This document shows positions 1 through 8,020 of a stretch of DNA of 64,000 bases, in pieces. Both the position numbers and the translations under genes were made by a program. The stretch spans positions 2,976,001 to 3,040,000 of the forward strand of contig NZ_CP044532.1 of assembly GCF_026427775.1 (NCBI RefSeq). The letters are read 5' to 3'. The stretch comes from Arthrobacter sp. CDRTa11 (lineage in GTDB: Bacteria > Actinomycetota > Actinomycetes > Actinomycetales > Micrococcaceae). The notes beneath the pieces are model-generated. The model was given only the letters and a program-made list of their open reading frames with translations. It was not told where the DNA came from and did not search any database. Every line of letters starts with the position of its first letter. Position 1 is the stretch's first letter.

Positions 1-43
1 TACGGTCTATCTCGCCTGCGACGGCGCCTGCGCTACCGGCCAT
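1..43 (-). CDS. possible 5' end of a divergent gene, cut by the window edge
   Basis: Reading leftwards from an ATG at 43, fourteen codons (MAGSAGAVAGEIDR) stay open to the window edge. An AGGGG stretch lies about 9 nt upstream and could be a ribosome binding site. The frame points away from the HPr-like gene, so a divergent arrangement is plausible. The visible part is too short to recognise a family, and it may equally be non-coding. Confidence 0.25.
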   Translation of the reverse strand, partial: MAGSAGAVAGEIDR

Positions 44-201
44 GGCCCGGAGCCCCTGCTTCTCTGTTCACCATCCAATCTTAAGCTAAACCGGCGGAGG
101 TCTAGACCAGTGGTGGCCACATGCCGGCCGGTTTGGGAGCCCATACATCCCGGCGGATATATTTGGACAGGAAAATTTGAAAATTGACGGAGGGGGCCGT
201 T

Positions 202-513
202 GTGACAAAAGGAGTCCCGTTGCCCATTCACAAGGCCGTGGTGTCGGCGTCGATCGGCCTTCATGCCAGACCAGCTGCTGTATTCGTCAGGGCCGTGACC
301 GACACCGGGCTGCCGGTCACCATCAGCAAGGCAGGTATTGAAGGCGTAGATGCCCGCTCGCTGCTGGAAGTCATGACCGCAGACTTCCACTACGGGTGTG
401 AAGTGGAGCTCTCCATTCGGGATGCGGCCCTGGAGGGACATTCAGGCCTCCAAACAGCGGAGGGGGCCCTCAGCATGCTCGCCGACCTGTTGGAGTCGCA
501 GGGGGCCCACTAA
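202..513 (+). CDS. ptsH: HPr-like phosphocarrier protein
   Basis: This is a small phosphocarrier of the sugar phosphotransferase system. HPr takes phosphate from EI on a histidine and passes it to sugar-specific EIIA proteins in the cytoplasm. The motif SIGLHARPAA holds the active histidine, and ARSLLEVM matches the region of the regulatory serine. Two starts compete. GTG at 202 follows GGAGGGGG by 5 nt. TTG at 220 follows AAAAGGAG by 5 nt and would number the active residue His15, exactly as in classical HPr, giving 97 residues. An AT-rich TATATT at 158-163 may be the -10 box. No EI or EII gene is visible, so it could serve general PTS traffic or a regulatory or dihydroxyacetone-type system outside the window. 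The family call is firm; the start is not. Confidence 0.85.
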   Translation: MTKGVPLPIHKAVVSASIGLHARPAAVFVRAVTDTGLPVTISKAGIEGVDARSLLEVMTADFHYGCEVELSIRDAALEGHSGLQTAEGALSMLADLLESQGAH

Positions 514-580
514 GGCGCTGCCAGCGCTGCTTCACAACGGCAAGTAACAGTAACTCAGGTTTTCAGAACCTGGCGCCCTC

Positions 581-642
581 ATACAAAAACTGCTCCCCGA
601 AAGCCGGACCTGAATTCTCAGTCCGACTTTCGAGGAGCAGTT
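581..642 (-). terminator. intrinsic terminator of the ctaC-ctaD-ctaF operon
   Basis: The arms 588-609 and 621-642 form a 22-bp stem with an 11-nt loop. The two imperfect positions are G-U pairs in minus-strand RNA but C-A mismatches in plus-strand RNA. On the minus strand the stem is followed by TTTTTGTAT. Both facts assign it to the oxidase operon rather than to the HPr gene. Confidence 0.85.
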
Positions 643-675
643 CAGAGGCGGAGCGCAAATACGCTCGCCGAAATG

Positions 676-1077
676 CTAGTGTGCGTGGTCTCCCCGGCTG
701 TACTCGTAAACCCAGCCGACGAGGGCTATGACTGCGAGTCCAGCGCTGATGAAGACGATCCAGAAACCAATTGCCATACCCAGGAATCCACCGGCGCAAG
801 CCAGGCCCAGGACCAGCGGCCACCAGCTCCAGGGGCTGAAGTGCCCCTGCTCGCCGGCACCTTCGTGGATTTCTGCGTCGTTGCGGTCTTCCGGACGCAT
901 ACCAACGCGCTTCCCGGTGAAACCAAGGTAGCCGCCAATCATGCCGGCCAGCCCGCCTACGAGGAGGATTCCCAGGGTGCCAACCCACTCATGCCAGTCC
1001 GTCAGGAAACCGTAAACGATTGAGACCGGTACGAAGAAGAAAACTCCGGCTCCAAATATCCATGATTCGATTTTCAC
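676..1077 (-). CDS. ctaF: cytochrome c oxidase subunit IV (actinobacterial type)
   Basis: This is a small integral membrane subunit of the aa3-type cytochrome c oxidase, the terminal enzyme of aerobic respiration. The 133-residue protein shows the actinobacterial CtaF plan: two hydrophobic segments near residues 7-25 and 33-52, a polar loop ([13 protein letters not shown]), then two more segments near 84-106 and 107-126. The ATG overlaps the ctaD stop by 4 nt, so translation is probably coupled. It is the last gene of the operon and is followed by a strong terminator. The identification rests on length, topology and position after ctaC and ctaD. Confidence 0.92.
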   Translation of the reverse strand: MKIESWIFGAGVFFFVPVSIVYGFLTDWHEWVGTLGILLVGGLAGMIGGYLGFTGKRVGMRPEDRNDAEIHEGAGEQGHFSPWSWWPLVLGLACAGGFLGMAIGFWIVFISAGLAVIALVGWVYEYSRGDHAH

Positions 1078-2801
1078 TTGGCGGTGTCCTTCTGGTCGGC
1101 GTTACCAAGGGCAGCAGCAGCCACGGCAGGCGACTGGACTGTGTGGACCTGGGAGAGTTCCGGGTGGTGCAGGTCCAGCGCCGGGCGCTCCGAACGGATC
1201 CGCGGCAATGATGTGAAGTTGTGCCGCGGCGGCGGGCAGGACGTGGCCCACTCCAGCGAGGCGCCGAAGCCCCACGGGTCATCCACCTGCACCTTTTCGG
1301 CGCTGCGCCAGGTGATGTAGACGTTCCAGAAGAACGGAATCAGGGACGCTCCCAAGACAAACGAGGCGATGGTGGAGAACTGGTTCATCCAGGTGAAGTT
1401 GTCCTCCACGAGGTAGTCCGCATACCGGCGGGGCATGCCTTCGACACCCAGCCAGTGCTGGATCAGGAAGGTGCCGTGGAAGCCCAGGAACAGCAGCCAG
1501 AAGTGGATCTTGCCAAGGCGCTCGTTAAGCATCTTGCCGGTGAATTTAGGCCACCAGAAGTAGAAGCCGGCGAACATCGCGAACACCACGGTGCCAAACA
1601 CCACGTAGTGGAAGTGCGCCACCACGAAGTAGGAATCCGAGACGTGGAAGTCCAGCGGCGGTGACGCCAGGATGATGCCGGTCAGGCCGCCGAACAGGAA
1701 GGTGATGAGGAAGCCGATGCTCCAGAGCATGGGCGTCTCAAACGTGATGGAACCGCGCCACATGGTGCCAATCCAGTTGAAGAACTTCACGCCGGTGGGC
1801 ACCGCGATCAGCATGGTCATAAAGGCGAAGAAGGGCAGCAGCACGGAGCCGGTCACGTACATGTGGTGCGCCCACACGGTGACGGACAGGGCGGCGATGG
1901 CGATGGTGGCGTAGACCAGGCCCTTGTAGCCGAAGATCGGCTTGCGGCTGAAGACCGGGAAGATCTCCGAGACGATGCCGAAGAACGGCAGCGCGATGAT
2001 GTAGACCTCGGGGTGGCCGAAGAACCAGAACAGGTGCTGCCACAGGACGGCGCCGCCGTTTTCGGGGTCGAAGATGTGGGCACCGAACCGCCGGTCAGCG
2101 CCAAGCGCGAACAGGGCTGCGGCCAGCGGCGGGAACGCCATCAGTACCAGGATGGACGTGACCAGGGCGTTCCAGGTGAAGATGGGCATCCGCCACATGG
2201 TCATGCCGGGAGCACGCATGCAGACGATGGTGGTGATGAAGTTGACCGCGCCCAGGATGGTGCCGAAGCCGGAGAGCGCCAGACCGAAGACCCACAGATC
2301 CCCGCCAATACCGGGACTGAAGGTGGTGTTCGAGAGCGGTGCGTAGGCGAACCAGCCGAAGGAGGCTGCGCCCTGCGGCGTGATGAAACCGGAAACGGCA
2401 ATGGTTGAGCCGAAGAGGAAGAACCAGAATGCCAGGGCGTTCAGCCGCGGGAACGCGACGTCGGGGGCACCGATCTGCAGCGGCATAATGACGTTCGTGA
2501 ACCCGGCAAACAGCGGGGTGGCGAACATCAGCAGCATTACCGTGCCGTGCATCGTGAACAGCTGGTTGTACTGCTCCTTGGTCTGCAGGATCTGCATGCC
2601 AGGTTCGAACAGCTCTGCACGGATAAGGAGCGCCATGACGCCGCCGAGGCAGAAGAACACAAAGGACGCGATCAGGTACATGTACCCGATGGTTTTGTGG
2701 TCGGTGGAAGTGATCCAGTTGACGACGATGCGCCCCTTGGACTTGGGAACCACGGGCGCCTCGAGGACGCCGGCGGGTGCGGATTGAGTGTAAGTAGCCA
2801 C
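1074..2801 (-). CDS. ctaD: cytochrome c oxidase subunit I
   Basis: This is the catalytic haem-copper subunit of aa3 oxidase, which reduces O2 to water and pumps protons. All metal ligands are visible. His85 (LFTMHGTVM) and His398 would bind low-spin haem a, His396 (VAHFHY) the high-spin haem a3, and His263, His312 and His313 CuB. Tyr267 in GHPEVY is the residue normally cross-linked to the CuB histidine. The 575-residue length is usual, with about twelve membrane segments and a hydrophilic C-terminal tail of roughly 70 residues. The start is GTG, with a GGGGAG ribosome binding site just after the ctaC stop. The order ctaC-ctaD-ctaF is an operon. Confidence 0.97.
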   Translation of the reverse strand: MATYTQSAPAGVLEAPVVPKSKGRIVVNWITSTDHKTIGYMYLIASFVFFCLGGVMALLIRAELFEPGMQILQTKEQYNQLFTMHGTVMLLMFATPLFAGFTNVIMPLQIGAPDVAFPRLNALAFWFFLFGSTIAVSGFITPQGAASFGWFAYAPLSNTTFSPGIGGDLWVFGLALSGFGTILGAVNFITTIVCMRAPGMTMWRMPIFTWNALVTSILVLMAFPPLAAALFALGADRRFGAHIFDPENGGAVLWQHLFWFFGHPEVYIIALPFFGIVSEIFPVFSRKPIFGYKGLVYATIAIAALSVTVWAHHMYVTGSVLLPFFAFMTMLIAVPTGVKFFNWIGTMWRGSITFETPMLWSIGFLITFLFGGLTGIILASPPLDFHVSDSYFVVAHFHYVVFGTVVFAMFAGFYFWWPKFTGKMLNERLGKIHFWLLFLGFHGTFLIQHWLGVEGMPRRYADYLVEDNFTWMNQFSTIASFVLGASLIPFFWNVYITWRSAEKVQVDDPWGFGASLEWATSCPPPRHNFTSLPRIRSERPALDLHHPELSQVHTVQSPAVAAAALGNADQKDTAK

Positions 2802-2811
2802 GTCGCTCCCC

Positions 2812-3684
2812 TTACTTTGTTTCGTTCAGGTTCGGGTTGCGGTCGTACTCTTCGCCGAGGAGGCCGGTGTTGCCCTCTTCACGCAGCTGGTTCATGTGGT
2901 CCTGGAACTCAGCCTCGGACACCACCTTGACGCGGAACAGCATCTCGGAGTGGTATTCGCCGCAAAGTTCAGCACACTTACCGTCGTAGGTTCCCTCCTT
3001 GGTGGGGGTGAACCTGATGTAGTTGGTCTTCCCGGGGATCATGTCCCGCTTCTGCAGGAAGGCCGGAACCCAGAAGGAGTGGATGACGTCGCGGGAGTTC
3101 AGCTCCAGGTCAACCGACTTGCCAACCGGCAGGTACAGCGTGGGGAGTTTCTCTTTGTCCAGGGTTTCGCCAGTCAGGTGCGCCTGCACCCCGGCCTCAT
3201 GGACGTCTTCGCGGATGACGTCACCGGACTTGTAGTTGAAGTCCCATGCCCACTGCTTGCCCCGTACGTCAACAACGACGTCGGCCGGCTGGGAGCGGTC
3301 ATCAATGGCCTGCTGGTCCCGGTCGGTGAAGTAGAAGAACACCAGCACCATAAAGAGCGGGATGGTCAGGTAAAAGACTTCAAGGGGGAGGTTGAAGCTG
3401 GTCTGCCGCGGAAACCCAATGGTGCCCTTGCGGCGGCGGTAGGCAACGATGCACCAAACGATCAAGCCCCAAGTGATGATGCCCACAACAAGTGCGGCAA
3501 TCCATGAGTTGACCCAGAGGTCCATGATGCGGTCAGTGTGATTGGTGGTGCCACGCTCGGTGGGCAGCCACCCCTTCTCTACCTCTGGCGAACATCCGGT
3601 CAAAACCAACGCGCCGGCTACTGCCAGGCCTGAGATCGAGGTGATCGTTTTGCGTCGGCTGCCGGTTCGGTTCTGCGAACTCAC
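2812..3684 (-). CDS. ctaC: cytochrome c oxidase subunit II, lipoprotein
   Basis: This is the electron-entry subunit of aa3 oxidase and carries the binuclear CuA centre on the outer face of the membrane. A signal peptide ends in a lipobox (VLTGC, Cys31), so the N-terminus is probably lipid-anchored. Two transmembrane helices follow near residues 58-82 and 99-118. The CuA ligands are all present: His202, Cys237, Cys241, His245 and Met248 in the [12 protein letters not shown] region. A GTG start is preceded by AGGAAGGG. It is the first gene of the operon, with a 5' leader hairpin upstream. A partner cytochrome bc1 complex is not in the window. Confidence 0.96.
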   Translation of the reverse strand: MSSQNRTGSRRKTITSISGLAVAGALVLTGCSPEVEKGWLPTERGTTNHTDRIMDLWVNSWIAALVVGIITWGLIVWCIVAYRRRKGTIGFPRQTSFNLPLEVFYLTIPLFMVLVFFYFTDRDQQAIDDRSQPADVVVDVRGKQWAWDFNYKSGDVIREDVHEAGVQAHLTGETLDKEKLPTLYLPVGKSVDLELNSRDVIHSFWVPAFLQKRDMIPGKTNYIRFTPTKEGTYDGKCAELCGEYHSEMLFRVKVVSEAEFQDHMNQLREEGNTGLLGEEYDRNPNLNETK

Positions 3685-3710
3685 AGACGGCCCTTCCTAC
3701 TTGTTGCTGT

Positions 3711-3739
3711 TGCCCGGGCAGCCGCTGGCTTCCCGGGCA
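3711..3739 (-). promoter_or_regulatory. stem-loop in the ctaC 5' leader
   Basis: TGCCCGGG (3711-3718) pairs with CCCGGGCA (3732-3739). An inner AGCC/GGCT helix closes a 3-nt loop, with a single mismatch between the two helices. The element lies between an AT-rich promoter-like stretch (3741-3756, minus strand) and the ctaC ribosome binding site, so it would be at the very 5' end of the oxidase mRNA. It may protect the mRNA or bind a regulator; the function is not known from sequence. Confidence 0.5.
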
Positions 3740-3801
3740 CACTAAAAGTTTTACTACTCGGTGTAGAGCTTACCGGTCCCCCGGGCATTTCGCCCACATG
3801 T

Positions 3802-3849
3802 CGGCGCCGCGGTCCCGTGCCGTTTTCACGGACGGGGACCACGGCGCCG
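3802..3849 (-). terminator. GC-rich hairpin after erpA, probable terminator
   Basis: CGGCGCCG pairs with CGGCGCCG and further inner pairs extend the stem past a 3-nt internal loop to a short U-rich loop. It lies directly after the erpA stop on the minus strand. There is no U-tract, so termination efficiency is uncertain. Confidence 0.45.
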
Positions 3850-3870
3850 GCACCGGGCGAAAAGACCGGG

Positions 3871-4260
3871 TTAGTGGAACGAGTCGCCACAGGCGCACGA
3901 GCCGCCTGCGTTCGGGTTATCGATGGTGAAGCCCTGCTTCGAGATGGTGTCCTCGAAGTCGATGCTTGCGCCGCTGAGGTAGGGCACGCTCATCTTGTCC
4001 ACTACTACTTCGACGCCGTCATAATCACGGACAGCGTCTCCGTCAAGGAGCCGCTCGTCAAAGTAGAGCTGGTAAATGAGGCCCGAGCAGCCGCCGGGCT
4101 GGACGGCAACGCGGAGGCGGAGATCGGTCCGGCCTTCCTGCTCGAGGAGGCTGCGTACCTTGCCTGCTGCGATGTCTGTCAGCTTGACCTCGTGGGCGGC
4201 CAGTTCATCACTGGCAGCGCTGGTGGTTTCGGTGCTGTTCTCATTGGTTGCGGTGCTCAT
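3871..4260 (-). CDS. erpA: A-type iron-sulfur carrier (ErpA/HesB/IscA family)
   Basis: This is a cytoplasmic carrier that receives an assembled Fe-S cluster and inserts it into client proteins. The A-type signature is complete: Cys58 in GGCSG and the C-terminal Cys122 and Cys124 in SCACGD are the three cluster ligands. The 129-residue length fits the family, with about 20 extra polar residues at the N-terminus. GAAGG lies about 9 nt before the ATG. It sits alone upstream of the oxidase operon with a hairpin between them. ErpA is the usual name for the actinobacterial copy, although SufA/IscA-type function cannot be excluded. Confidence 0.88.
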   Translation of the reverse strand: MSTATNENSTETTSAASDELAAHEVKLTDIAAGKVRSLLEQEGRTDLRLRVAVQPGGCSGLIYQLYFDERLLDGDAVRDYDGVEVVVDKMSVPYLSGASIDFEDTISKQGFTIDNPNAGGSCACGDSFH

Positions 4261-4454
4261 ATGGCCTACCTTCTTAGGACGGTCCTGGCGGCCCCGCCTG
4301 AACGGTGCCTGCCCCTACGGAACGGTATGGGCTATAGCTACATGCTACTTCGGTCAGCCCTGTAGCTCTAACTTCTGACGTAACCATGGGAGGACTGCCG
4401 TTGTTCCCGACAAGACGGAGGCATGCGGGCGTCGCCGTCATTTTTGGCCAGGGC

Positions 4455-5915
4455 TTAGGCCAGGCCGTCCGCATTGAGCCTCGCCAGCAGCAGGGCCTCG
4501 GCCACCACAGCGTTCCTGAAGTCTCCGATGTGGAGGGACTCGTTGGCGCTGTGGGCCCTTGAATCGGGGTCCTCCACGCCCGTGACGAGGATCTGCACGT
4601 CAGGATAGACCTCGATAAGGTCCGCGATGAACGGGATTGATCCGCCGATTCCCATCTCCACAGCCGGGACTCCCCACGCCTCGCCCAGTGCCCACAAAGC
4701 CAGGGTGGCAGCCTTCGATGACGTATCCGTGAGGAATGAGCTTCCGCTTTCTCCCGGAGTGAACACCACCTTGGCGCCGAACGGTGCATGTGCCTGGACG
4801 TGCTCCCGCATGGCTTCCATGGCATCGGTTGGGTCCTGTCCGGGGGCCAGTCGCAGGCTGAATTTCGCCTTGGCCCGCGGGAGCAGCGTGTTTGAAGCCA
4901 CAGCAACTGCCGGCGCGTCAATGCCAATGATGGACAGGGCGGGTTTGGTCCACAGCCGTGAAGCGATGGTGCCCGATCCCGCGAGCTGAACCCCGTCCAG
5001 CACGGAAGCGTCGGCGCGGTACTCGGCTTCGGTGAGATCCACTGCCACGTTGTCCTGGGAGACGAGCCCCTGGATGGCCACGTTGCCTTCATCGTCATGG
5101 AAAGTGGCGATCAGCCGGGAGAGCAGCGTGGGCGCATCCAGCACCGGGCCGCCGAACATGCCTGAATGGACCGCATGGTCAAGTACCTGCACTTCAACGG
5201 TTCCATCCACGAGGCCGCGAAGGCTGGTGGTCAGCGCAGGGATCCCCACCTTCCAGTTGCTGGAGTCCGCCACCACGATCACGTCCGCCCGGAGCAGGTC
5301 GCGATGCGCCTCCAGGAAGGTTCGGAACGTGGGGGATCCTGCCTCCTCCTCCCCCTCGAAGAAGAACGTCACTCCCAGGCCCAGTTCAGATCCCAGGACC
5401 TCCGCCACGGCAGTGTAGGCCGCCACGTGGGCCATGATCCCGGCCTTGTCGTCGGCGGCACCGCGGCCATAGAGACGGCCGTCCTTTTCGACGGCGGCAA
5501 AGGGTTCGGTATCCCACAGGGCGGGGTCACCCGGGGGTTGTACGTCGTGGTGGGCGTACAGGAGTATCGTCGGTTTTCCTTCAGCCGCCGGCCGGCGGGC
5601 GACGACGGCGGGGCCACCGGGGGTGCCGTCCTTCTTGTCACACCGCAGGATCACAACATCGTCCAGGCCGCTGGCGCGGAGCAGGTCCGCAACGGCCTGG
5701 GCGCTGCGTTCCAGCGGCGCGGGATCGAAACTGGGCCAGGCGATGCCTGGAATGGCCACCAACCCGGCGAGTTGGGCCAGGGTGGCATCAAAGGACCGGC
5801 TGACTGCGCTCCGCAGTTCCTGCGCATCGATGGAACCGGCAGAGGTGCCCGGTACAGGGTTGCTGGAGTACGGGCTGCTTGAATTTCGCGGGGTTGCCGC
5901 TGGAGTGGGCGTCAT
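4455..5915 (-). CDS. M20 family metallopeptidase (dipeptidase)
   Basis: This is a zinc-dependent peptidase of the M20/ArgE/DapE/carnosinase group, probably a cytosolic dipeptidase in peptide turnover. Numbered from the ATG chosen here, HHD at 122-124 and the Asp of GAADDKAG near 155 are metal ligands, GEEE at 188-191 holds the catalytic glutamate, and a C-terminal AHSANE supplies the last histidine. The protein is 486 residues. An earlier in-frame start at 6023 is unlikely, because TATTGT lies 7 nt upstream of this ATG and suggests a leaderless transcript. It is divergent from the DUF3043 gene. The substrate is not predictable. Confidence 0.88.
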   Translation of the reverse strand: MTPTPAATPRNSSSPYSSNPVPGTSAGSIDAQELRSAVSRSFDATLAQLAGLVAIPGIAWPSFDPAPLERSAQAVADLLRASGLDDVVILRCDKKDGTPGGPAVVARRPAAEGKPTILLYAHHDVQPPGDPALWDTEPFAAVEKDGRLYGRGAADDKAGIMAHVAAYTAVAEVLGSELGLGVTFFFEGEEEAGSPTFRTFLEAHRDLLRADVIVVADSSNWKVGIPALTTSLRGLVDGTVEVQVLDHAVHSGMFGGPVLDAPTLLSRLIATFHDDEGNVAIQGLVSQDNVAVDLTEAEYRADASVLDGVQLAGSGTIASRLWTKPALSIIGIDAPAVAVASNTLLPRAKAKFSLRLAPGQDPTDAMEAMREHVQAHAPFGAKVVFTPGESGSSFLTDTSSKAATLALWALGEAWGVPAVEMGIGGSIPFIADLIEVYPDVQILVTGVEDPDSRAHSANESLHIGDFRNAVVAEALLLARLNADGLA

Positions 5916-5922
5916 GGCCAAA

Positions 5923-5928
5923 ACAATA
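5923..5928 (-). promoter_or_regulatory. -10 box TATTGT for a leaderless M20 peptidase mRNA
   Basis: TATTGT ends 7 nt before the ATG at 5915, so transcription would begin at or next to the start codon. No Shine-Dalgarno sequence stands at normal distance. No clear -35 box is seen. Confidence 0.45.
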
Positions 5929-6091
5929 CCTTCGCCGTATCCCCGCCGCCTCGAAGCGGCACCGGGGGCGTACGCGGCAGCGTATCCGGCAGTGTGCCCG
6001 GCCGGCGTCGTAATTCCGGGCACTTTCCGGCGGCGCAGGGACGGCCGCCGTCATACCTCGATTCCACGACGATGGCGGTGTCCCCGCAAGG

Positions 6092-6097
6092 TATTCT
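6092..6097 (+). promoter_or_regulatory. -10 box TATTCT for a leaderless DUF3043 mRNA
   Basis: TATTCT is followed by six bases and then the GTG at 6104, which places the transcription start on the start codon. No Shine-Dalgarno sequence is present upstream of this GTG. Confidence 0.5.
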
Positions 6098-6103
6098 GTT
6101 CTG

Positions 6104-6706
6104 GTGTTCGGACGTAAAAAGGAAGCGCCCTCGGCGCAGGAAATAATAGACCAGCAGGCTGCCGAAGCGGCTGCCCGGCAGGACGCGGCAGCGGGCAAGG
6201 GCGCGCCCACGCCCAAGCGCAAAGCCCAGGAAGCGGCCCGGAAGCGGCCCCTGGTGCCGGAGGACCGCAAGGCTTCCAAGGTTGCCGAACGCCAGGCGAT
6301 CCAGGACCAGCGGCAGAAAATGCGGCAGGCACTGGATACCGGCGACGAAAAGTTCCTGCCGCTGCGCGACAAGGGACCGCAGAAGCGCTTCGCCCGGGAC
6401 TACGTGGATGCACGTTTCAGCCTGGGTGAGTACCTGATGTTCGGCGCCTTGGTCTTTGTCATCATTTCCCTGCTTGTCCCGGCGTCCAGTGACCTGATGA
6501 TCTACGTCCTGGGCGGCTTCTGGGTGATGTTCCTGGCAGTCTTCGTGGATGTATTCATCCTCTCCCGCAAACTCCGCAAGAAGCTCACGGAGAAATTCGG
6601 CGAGGTGGAGCGCGGCACCGTCTGGTACGGCTCCATGCGGTCGCTGCAGTTCCGCAAACTCCGACTGCCCAAGCCGCTGGTCAAGCGCGGGGAATACCCC
6701 GCCTGA
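6104..6706 (+). CDS. DUF3043 membrane protein
   Basis: This is a conserved actinobacterial protein of unknown function. The N-terminal 100 residues are charged and rich in Ala, Lys and Gln (probably cytoplasmic and partly coiled). Two adjacent hydrophobic segments follow, near residues 107-125 and 130-150, and then a basic C-terminal tail (RKLRKKLTEKFGEV...FRKLRLPKPLVKRGEYP). Length and architecture match DUF3043. The gene starts with GTG, appears leaderless, and ends at a strong bidirectional terminator shared with pyrD. The sequence gives no catalytic motif. Confidence 0.88.
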   Translation: MFGRKKEAPSAQEIIDQQAAEAAARQDAAAGKGAPTPKRKAQEAARKRPLVPEDRKASKVAERQAIQDQRQKMRQALDTGDEKFLPLRDKGPQKRFARDYVDARFSLGEYLMFGALVFVIISLLVPASSDLMIYVLGGFWVMFLAVFVDVFILSRKLRKKLTEKFGEVERGTVWYGSMRSLQFRKLRLPKPLVKRGEYPA

Positions 6707-6750
6707 CAGTTCCGGACTGTCATCAGCTCCGATGACACCTTTTGCAAAAC

Positions 6751-6781
6751 AAAACCCCGGCGGTCCAACCGCCGGGGTTTT
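6751..6781. terminator. bidirectional intrinsic terminator between DUF3043 and pyrD
   Basis: A perfect 14-bp stem (AAAACCCCGGCGGT and its complement) closes a 3-nt loop. It has A-runs on the left and T-runs on the right, so it works as a terminator in both directions between the two convergent genes. Confidence 0.93.
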
Positions 6782-6798
6782 ACTTTTTGCCTCTGTTG

Positions 6799-7893
6799 TC
6801 AGGAGCTTTTGTTCCGCACCTTGTCAGACCGGCGGCTTTTCGCCAATTGCCGATTGATCCGGGCGGCCCAAAAAGGACCTTCATAAAGGAAAGCGGTGTA
6901 GCCCTGTACCAGCGTTGCCCCGGCGTCCAACCGCTCCTGGACATCCCGCGCGGTTTCAACGCCGCCTACAGCCACCAGGGTGATGCTGTCCCCCGTTGCG
7001 TCCTTGAGCCTGCGGAGCACCTCCAGGGAGCGCTGCTTGAGCGGAGCCCCCGACAATCCGCCCGGTCCGCATTTTTCGACGGCTTCCGCCGGTGACTTAA
7101 GTCCCGTCCGGGCGATGGTGGTGTTGGTGGCAATAATGCCATCGAGTTTAAGGTCCAAAGCCAGCCGTGCGACGTCGTCGATGTCTTCGTTGCTTAGGTC
7201 AGGTGCGATCTTGACCAGCAGGGGAACGTGCCTGCCGGCGGCCCTGTCGGCCTCCTCCCCCACCGCAGTCAGCAGCGGGCGCAATGTCTGAACATCCTGC
7301 AGGAGACGCAGGCCGGGCGTATTGGGCGAACTGACGTTGACCACAAGGTAATCTGCCGCCGGGGCGAGGCTTCGGGCGCTCAGGAGGTAGTCACCGACGG
7401 CGTCGTCGAGTTCAACCACCTTGCTTTTACCGATGTTGACGCCGATCACCGGCCGCACATCAGGGTAACGGCGGCGCAGCGCGTCCCGGGCAGCCTTCAG
7501 CCGGGGCTCCACCGCCACCGCGCCGTCGTTATTGAAGCCCATCCGGTTGATCACAGCACGGTCCTGGATCAGCCTAAAGAGACGGGGCTTCTCGTTGCCG
7601 GGCTGCGCCTGGCCAGTAATGGTCCCCACTTCCACATGGCCAAAGCCAAGTTCGGTGAGTGCCTCGATGCCGTGTCCTTCCTTGTCGAAACCGGCTGCGA
7701 GACCGAAAGGCGAAGGAAACGTCACGCCGAAGGCGGTGGTCTGAAGTGACGGCGCAGGAGCCGTGAAACGCTGCAGGAGCCGGCTGGCACCGGTGGTATG
7801 CGCGAGCCTGATCCCCTTGAATCCGATCTTGTGGGCGCGTTCGGCGTCCATCCATGAAAATGCAAGTCTGAAGAATGTGGGATATACGCGCAT
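6799..7893 (-). CDS. pyrD: dihydroorotate dehydrogenase (quinone), class 2
   Basis: This enzyme oxidises dihydroorotate to orotate in pyrimidine synthesis and passes electrons through FMN to membrane quinone. Class 2 features are visible. An amphipathic N-terminal helix (residues 1-40) serves membrane association, PFGLAAGFDK binds FMN, FNNDGA lies near 120-124, and NVSSPNTPGLR at 186-196 carries the catalytic serine. GGLSG and VGGV bind phosphate near the C-terminus. The 364-residue length is typical. It is monocistronic and separate from carB/pyrF at the far end of the window. The ATG lies in a short divergent promoter region shared with an alpha/beta hydrolase. Confidence 0.96.
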   Translation of the reverse strand: MRVYPTFFRLAFSWMDAERAHKIGFKGIRLAHTTGASRLLQRFTAPAPSLQTTAFGVTFPSPFGLAAGFDKEGHGIEALTELGFGHVEVGTITGQAQPGNEKPRLFRLIQDRAVINRMGFNNDGAVAVEPRLKAARDALRRRYPDVRPVIGVNIGKSKVVELDDAVGDYLLSARSLAPAADYLVVNVSSPNTPGLRLLQDVQTLRPLLTAVGEEADRAAGRHVPLLVKIAPDLSNEDIDDVARLALDLKLDGIIATNTTIARTGLKSPAEAVEKCGPGGLSGAPLKQRSLEVLRRLKDATGDSITLVAVGGVETARDVQERLDAGATLVQGYTAFLYEGPFWAARINRQLAKSRRSDKVRNKSS

Positions 7894-7982
7894 GCGTCTA
7901 GTTTTCCGTCTCGCGCGGCCCAGACCAAACCGGGCCCTCTCGGCCCTGCCGGAAAGGGGCCCGCCACCTCAAGTCACCGAAT

Positions 7983-7998
7983 TCTACTCAGGAGTAGA
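7983..7998. promoter_or_regulatory. 16-bp perfect palindrome, possible operator
   Basis: TCTACTC-AG-GAGTAGA is a perfect 7-bp inverted repeat just upstream of the -10 box of the alpha/beta hydrolase gene, in the intergenic region divergent from pyrD. It could be an operator for a dimeric repressor of the hydrolase pair. No regulator gene lies nearby. Confidence 0.4.
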
Positions 7999-8008
7999 TC
8001 GTGCGGGC

Positions 8009-8014
8009 TAGCAT
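8009..8014 (+). promoter_or_regulatory. -10 box TAGCAT for a leaderless hydrolase mRNA
   Basis: TAGCAT ends 6 nt before the ATG at 8021, the spacing expected when transcription starts on the initiation codon. There is no Shine-Dalgarno sequence at normal distance. Confidence 0.45.
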
Positions 8015-8020
8015 GAATCC

